From contig NZ_JADYVX010000016.1 in NCBI RefSeq assembly GCF_020194175.1, positions 62,001 through 126,000 on the forward strand: a stretch of DNA of 64,000 bases, in the 5' to 3' direction. The position numbers and the translations under genes were made by a program. Positions 60,694-64,000 of this stretch are shown one piece after another; positions within the stretch are counted from its first letter, which is position 1, and every line of letters starts with the position of its first letter. Below the pieces are notes generated by a model. It was not told where the DNA came from, did no database searches, and saw only the letters and a program-made list of their open reading frames with translations. The DNA is from Bradyrhizobium sp. BRP22. Its GTDB lineage: Bacteria > Pseudomonadota > Alphaproteobacteria > Rhizobiales > Xanthobacteraceae.

Positions 60694-61503
60694 ATGGCCG
60701 GGCAAGCCTCGAGCGAACTGGACGCCGGCTCCCCGCTTGCGGTGAGCCTGCGCGGTGTCACGAAAATTTATGACAGCGGCGTAGCGGCGCTCGGGCCTGT
60801 TGACCTCGACGTCAAGCGGGGAGAATTCGTGTCGCTGGTCGGGCCGTCGGGTTGCGGCAAATCCACTGCGCTGCGGCTGATCGCGGGCCTTGCCGCGCCG
60901 ACCGCCGGCACCGTCGGCGTCTCCCGTCTCGCGGCGGAAATGCGCGGCCATCACCCGATCGGCTTTGTGTTCCAGGAGCCGACCCTGATGCCGTGGGCAA
61001 GCGTGCGCGAGAATGTCCGCCTGCCGCTGAAGCTTGCCCATGCGCCGACAGGCGAGGCGGATGCGCGCATCGACGAGGCGTTGGCGCAGGTCGGACTTGC
61101 CGAATTCGCGCGCGCCTATCCGCGCGAATTGTCCGGCGGCATGAAGATGCGGGTCTCATTGGCGCGGGCGCTGGTCACCGATCCCGATATTCTCCTGATG
61201 GATGAGCCGTTCGCGGCGCTGGACGAGATCACGCGGTTCCGCCTCAACAACGATCTGCTCGCGCTCTGGCGCAAGCTGCACAAGACCGTGATCTTCGTCA
61301 CCCATTCGGTGTTCGAATCGGTTTATCTCTCGCAGCGCGTGATCGTGATGACGGCGCGGCCGGGGCGGATCGGCGCGGAGTTTCACGTCAGCGCGACCGA
61401 GCCGCGTGGCGAGGAGTTCCGCACCTCCGCGGAATATGCTGCCTTCTGCCGCCAGGTTTCCAACGCGCTCGCGCCGGCCTATGCGGGGCACGCGGGCGCA
61501 TGA
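60694..61503 (+). CDS. NitT/TauT-type ABC transporter ATP-binding protein
   Basis: This 269-residue ATPase has Walker A GPSGCGKST, the Q-loop FVFQEPTLMPW, signature LSGGMKMRVSLARAL and Walker B ILLMDEPFAALD with the H-loop in VTHSVFESV. ATG 60694 follows a GTG one codon upstream; either could start. Its stop overlaps the ATG of the permease (ATGA). It belongs to a complete importer together with 59654-60673 and 61500-62288. Confidence 0.93.
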   Translation: MAGQASSELDAGSPLAVSLRGVTKIYDSGVAALGPVDLDVKRGEFVSLVGPSGCGKSTALRLIAGLAAPTAGTVGVSRLAAEMRGHHPIGFVFQEPTLMPWASVRENVRLPLKLAHAPTGEADARIDEALAQVGLAEFARAYPRELSGGMKMRVSLARALVTDPDILLMDEPFAALDEITRFRLNNDLLALWRKLHKTVIFVTHSVFESVYLSQRVIVMTARPGRIGAEFHVSATEPRGEEFRTSAEYAAFCRQVSNALAPAYAGHAGA

Positions 61504-62288
61504 AGTCCTCGCTGCATGCGGTCCGCCTGCTATTGCCGGTCGTCGTCTTTGCGGCCGCCATCCTGCTCTGGGAAGCAATCGTTCGCATCAACGATATCCA
61601 GCCCTATGTGCTGCCAGGACCGGTGGCGGTGTTCGAAACGCTGATCAGCGATTGGCCGGTGTTGTCGCAGTCGCTGGGTGTCACCCTGCTGACCACGCTG
61701 GAAGGTTTCGTGGCCGCTGCGATCGGCGGCATCGTGCTGGCGCTGTTGTTCAATCAGTCGAAATGGCTGGAATATTCGCTGTTCCCCTATGCGGTGATCC
61801 TGCAGGTCACGCCCGTGATCGCGATCGCGCCACTGCTCCTGATCTATCTGCAGCAACAGACCGCCGTGGTGGTCTGCGCCTGGATCGTCGCGTTCTTTCC
61901 GGTGCTGTCCAACACCACGCTCGGGCTCAATTCGGTCGACCGCAATCTGGCCGGGCTGTTTCAGCTCTACGGCGCGACGCGGCTGCAGACGCTGGCTTAT
62001 CTGAAACTGCCGGCGGCGCTGCCGTTCATTCTCGGGGGTTTAAGGATCGCCGGCGGCCTGTCGCTGATCGGCGCGGTCGTTGCCGAGATCGCGGCCGGCA
62101 CCGCAGGCGCAGGCTCCGGTCTCGCGTTCCGCATCGCGGAGTCCGGCTATCGTCTCAACATTCCACGTATGTTCGCGGCGCTGTTCCTGCTCTCGGTCGC
62201 CGGGATTGTCATCTATGGGCTGCTGGCGCTAATTTCGCATCTGGTATTGCGGCGCTGGCACGAGAGCGCGCTTGGAAAGGAAAGCTGA
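61500..62288 (+). CDS. NitT/TauT-type ABC transporter permease
   Basis: This 262-residue protein has about six helices, the start VVFAAAILLWEAIVRINDIQPY and the family loop GLNSVDRNLAGLFQLYGATRLQ that contacts the ATPase. It is coupled to the ATPase gene by a 4-base overlap and shares its last base with the dehydrogenase start (TGATG). It completes the importer. Confidence 0.93.
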   Translation: MKSSLHAVRLLLPVVVFAAAILLWEAIVRINDIQPYVLPGPVAVFETLISDWPVLSQSLGVTLLTTLEGFVAAAIGGIVLALLFNQSKWLEYSLFPYAVILQVTPVIAIAPLLLIYLQQQTAVVVCAWIVAFFPVLSNTTLGLNSVDRNLAGLFQLYGATRLQTLAYLKLPAALPFILGGLRIAGGLSLIGAVVAEIAAGTAGAGSGLAFRIAESGYRLNIPRMFAALFLLSVAGIVIYGLLALISHLVLRRWHESALGKES

Positions 62289-63274
62289 TGGCTGGAAGTA
62301 TCTCGTCTGAGAAGGTCGACCTGTTGGTCTACGGGCCGATCCGTCCCATTCTGCAGAATGGCTTTCCGGACCAGTTCATCCTGCACACCGCCGAAAGTCG
62401 CGCCGACCTCGAGCGGTTGACGCCGGAGACCAGGGCCAGGATCCGCGGCATCGCCGTGACCTATCACACGGTGTCGACCGACAAGACCGTGCTGGCGCAA
62501 TTCCCGAAGCTCGAGATCGCCTCGAGCTTCGGCGTCGGCTACGACCATGTCGATTCCGCCTATGCGCGCGAGCACAACATCGTCGTCACCAACACGCCCG
62601 ACGTCCTCACCGAGGAGGTGGCCGATGTCGCGATGGGCCTCCTGATCGCCACGTTACGCGAATTCGTCAAGGCGGACCGCTATGTGCGCTCCGGCCTCTG
62701 GCAGACGCAGAACTATCCCTTGAGCGTCGGCTCGCTGCGCGACCGCAAGGTCGGCATCGTCGGCATGGGGCGGATCGGGCAGGCGATCGGCCGCAGGCTC
62801 GAGGCTTCGCTCGTTCCGGTCGTCTATCATTCGCGCAGGCCCGCGGCCGGCGTGTCCTACCAGCATTATCCCGAGCTGATCGAGATGGCGAAGGCGGTGG
62901 ACACGCTGGTGGTGATCGTGCCCGGCGGCGCCTCCACTGCGAAAATGATCAACGCCGAGGTGTTGAAGGCGCTCGGCCCGCGCGGCGTCGTGATCAACGT
63001 CGCGCGCGGTTCAGTCGTGGACGAGCCGGCGCTGATCGCGGCGCTGAAATCGGGGACCATCCTGGCCGCCGGCCTCGACGTGTTCGCCACCGAACCGAAC
63101 GTGCCGGACGAGCTGAAGTCGATGCAGAATGTCGTGCTGCTGCCACATATCGGTTCGGCTTCCGTGGTAACGCGCAATGCCATGGATCAGCTCGTGGTCG
63201 ACAATCTCAAGAGCTGGTTCGCCGGCAAGCCGCCGCTCACGCCCGTCGCGGAGACCCCGGTAGAGGGGCGTTGA
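62288..63274 (+). CDS. D-isomer-specific 2-hydroxyacid dehydrogenase
   Basis: This 328-residue enzyme has the NAD(P) site VGIVGMGRIGQAIGRRLEA (about residues 152-170). The catalytic residues are Arg in NVARGSVVDE, Glu in FATEPNVPDEL and His in LLPHIGSAS. HSRRP after the second strand suggests NADPH preference, as in glyoxylate/hydroxypyruvate reductases. Coupled to the ABC importer and near the creatininase-family gene, it probably reduces or oxidises a 2-keto/2-hydroxy acid made from the imported compound. Confidence 0.92.
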   Translation: MAGSISSEKVDLLVYGPIRPILQNGFPDQFILHTAESRADLERLTPETRARIRGIAVTYHTVSTDKTVLAQFPKLEIASSFGVGYDHVDSAYAREHNIVVTNTPDVLTEEVADVAMGLLIATLREFVKADRYVRSGLWQTQNYPLSVGSLRDRKVGIVGMGRIGQAIGRRLEASLVPVVYHSRRPAAGVSYQHYPELIEMAKAVDTLVVIVPGGASTAKMINAEVLKALGPRGVVINVARGSVVDEPALIAALKSGTILAAGLDVFATEPNVPDELKSMQNVVLLPHIGSASVVTRNAMDQLVVDNLKSWFAGKPPLTPVAETPVEGR

Positions 63275-63291
63275 TAAGGGACATTGATCAG

Positions 63292-63993
63292 ATGTCGGTC
63301 AGCCGTCTCAGCATCGTGGCTGCAGTGCTGCTTGCAATGGCTGGCGGCACCGGACCTGCGTCGTCCCAGGATGCCGCATCGCTGAAGAAGGAAATGATCG
63401 GGCAGTGGGAGCTTGCGACCACGGACCGCAGCAAGACCTGTGTCGTCACGCTGAAGGGTGATGCGACGGCGCAAGGCCTCAAGCTCGAGCTGGAGCCTTC
63501 GTGTCCGGCAGCGCTGCCTTTCGCCAAGGACATTGCCGCCTGGAACGTCAGGGGCCTCGACATTGTGCGGCTGCAGAACGCGGCCGGCGAACCGGTGATC
63601 GATTTCACCGAGGTTGAGAGCGGCATCTTTGAAGGGCTGCGGACCGGCGAGGGTGTCTACATCCTGCAGAACCTCGCCGCCGCGCGCTCACTCGCCAAGT
63701 CGATGGACCAGATGATCGGCGACTGGTCGATGGTGCGCGCCAACGGGCAGGCGATCTGCGGCCTGACACTGACCAACACCGAGGCCGGCCAGGATAATTT
63801 TCAGGTGTTCCTGAAGCCGAAATGCGATCCGGCGGTGACGGCGTTCGCACCGACACTTTGGCGGCTCGATCACGGCCAGATGCTGTTGATGTCGCAGAAG
63901 GGCGACACCTGGCAGTTCGAGGCCGACGACAATGCGCAGTGGCGCAAGGTCCCCGACAGCGCCGATCCCCTGATCATGCTGCGCGACCAGTAG
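63292..63993 (+). CDS. Exported protein with two AprI/Inh-like inhibitor domains
   Basis: This 233-residue protein is read from ATG 63292; an in-frame TTG at 63271 overlaps the upstream stop. It has a signal peptide (LSIVAAVLLAMAGGTGPASS, cleavage about residue 26). Two similar domains follow: one from MIGQWELATTDRSKTCVVTL to GVYILQN and one from MIGDWSMVRANGQAICGLTL to LIMLRDQ. Each has the paired cysteines of the AprI/Inh metalloprotease-inhibitor fold (TCVV/PSCP, ICGL/PKCD). Single-domain Inh proteins protect against secreted serralysins. No protease gene is visible here. The stop codon lies seven bases before the window end. Confidence 0.8.
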   Translation: MSVSRLSIVAAVLLAMAGGTGPASSQDAASLKKEMIGQWELATTDRSKTCVVTLKGDATAQGLKLELEPSCPAALPFAKDIAAWNVRGLDIVRLQNAAGEPVIDFTEVESGIFEGLRTGEGVYILQNLAAARSLAKSMDQMIGDWSMVRANGQAICGLTLTNTEAGQDNFQVFLKPKCDPAVTAFAPTLWRLDHGQMLLMSQKGDTWQFEADDNAQWRKVPDSADPLIMLRDQ

Positions 63994-64000
63994 CTGCTCT

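Overview
The window is a piece of an alphaproteobacterial chromosome, most like Bradyrhizobium or a close relative (Nitrobacteraceae). This is inferred from the very high GC content with GC-biased third codon positions, the style of the encoded proteins, and the many intergenic palindromic repeats of rhizobial type. I see no rRNA, tRNA, CRISPR array, transposase, phage gene or replication origin. The content is metabolic and transport-oriented, with many small catabolic clusters, each with its own importer or regulator.

Layout. (1) 1-7499: a respiratory, membrane-bound formate dehydrogenase locus. It holds the end of the alpha subunit, the FeS beta subunit, the cytochrome b gamma subunit, a divergent polyferredoxin, DUF6352/DUF3305/DUF3306 accessory genes, a TorD-type chaperone and a one-helix small protein. 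(2) 7612-18342: LysR and IclR regulators, an MFS importer, a leaderless NMT1/THI5-like binding protein, a maleate-isomerase-like enzyme, two SDRs, a branched-chain-type binding protein, an acetoacetate-decarboxylase-like protein, a PhyH-type dioxygenase and a hydantoin-racemase-like enzyme. This looks like an uncharacterised catabolic region; a 13-bp-arm inverted repeat lies just upstream of the PhyH gene. (3) 18514-23035: GYD protein, duplicated DUF2380 protein, alpha/beta hydrolase, YbaL-type K+/H+ antiporter, STAS-like protein. (4) 23100-27985: a divergent LysR and an operon of RraA/LigK-like aldolase, LigJ-like hydratase, LigI-like lactonase and a TctC-type binding protein, resembling the lower protocatechuate 4,5-cleavage pathway. 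(5) 28575-32546: FAD oxidoreductase plus a complete NitT/TauT-type ABC importer.

(6) 32648-40035: a gentisate locus. Gentisate 1,2-dioxygenase is divergent from maleylpyruvate isomerase, a MarR regulator and a 3-hydroxybenzoate 6-hydroxylase-like flavoprotein. A second operon encodes an aryl-CoA ligase and a salicylyl-CoA 5-hydroxylase-like flavoprotein. Near-identical 20-bp dyads precede both the dioxygenase and the second operon, suggesting one MarR regulon feeding two substrates into gentisate. (7) 40174-52174: small secreted proteins, a three-repeat Cys-rich protein, an RND efflux pair, a quinone-oxidoreductase-like enzyme, DctA, an amino-acid-type binding protein, an ATP-grasp protein and ferredoxin-NADP reductase. 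(8) 52489-63993: a membrane-anchored glutamate-synthase-like FMN protein, an orphan ABC ATPase with an extra C-terminal domain, a fused outer-membrane barrel/OprB porin with a 21-bp palindrome upstream, a creatininase-family enzyme divergent from a NitT/TauT-type ABC importer plus D-2-hydroxyacid dehydrogenase, and a tandem AprI/Inh-type inhibitor protein.

Functions are read from motifs and gene context only; no database search was run. Most substrates of the catabolic clusters remain inferences. The best candidates for something undescribed are the ADC/PhyH/SDR cluster, the MarR-controlled two-entry gentisate funnel and the creatininase/importer/dehydrogenase operon.
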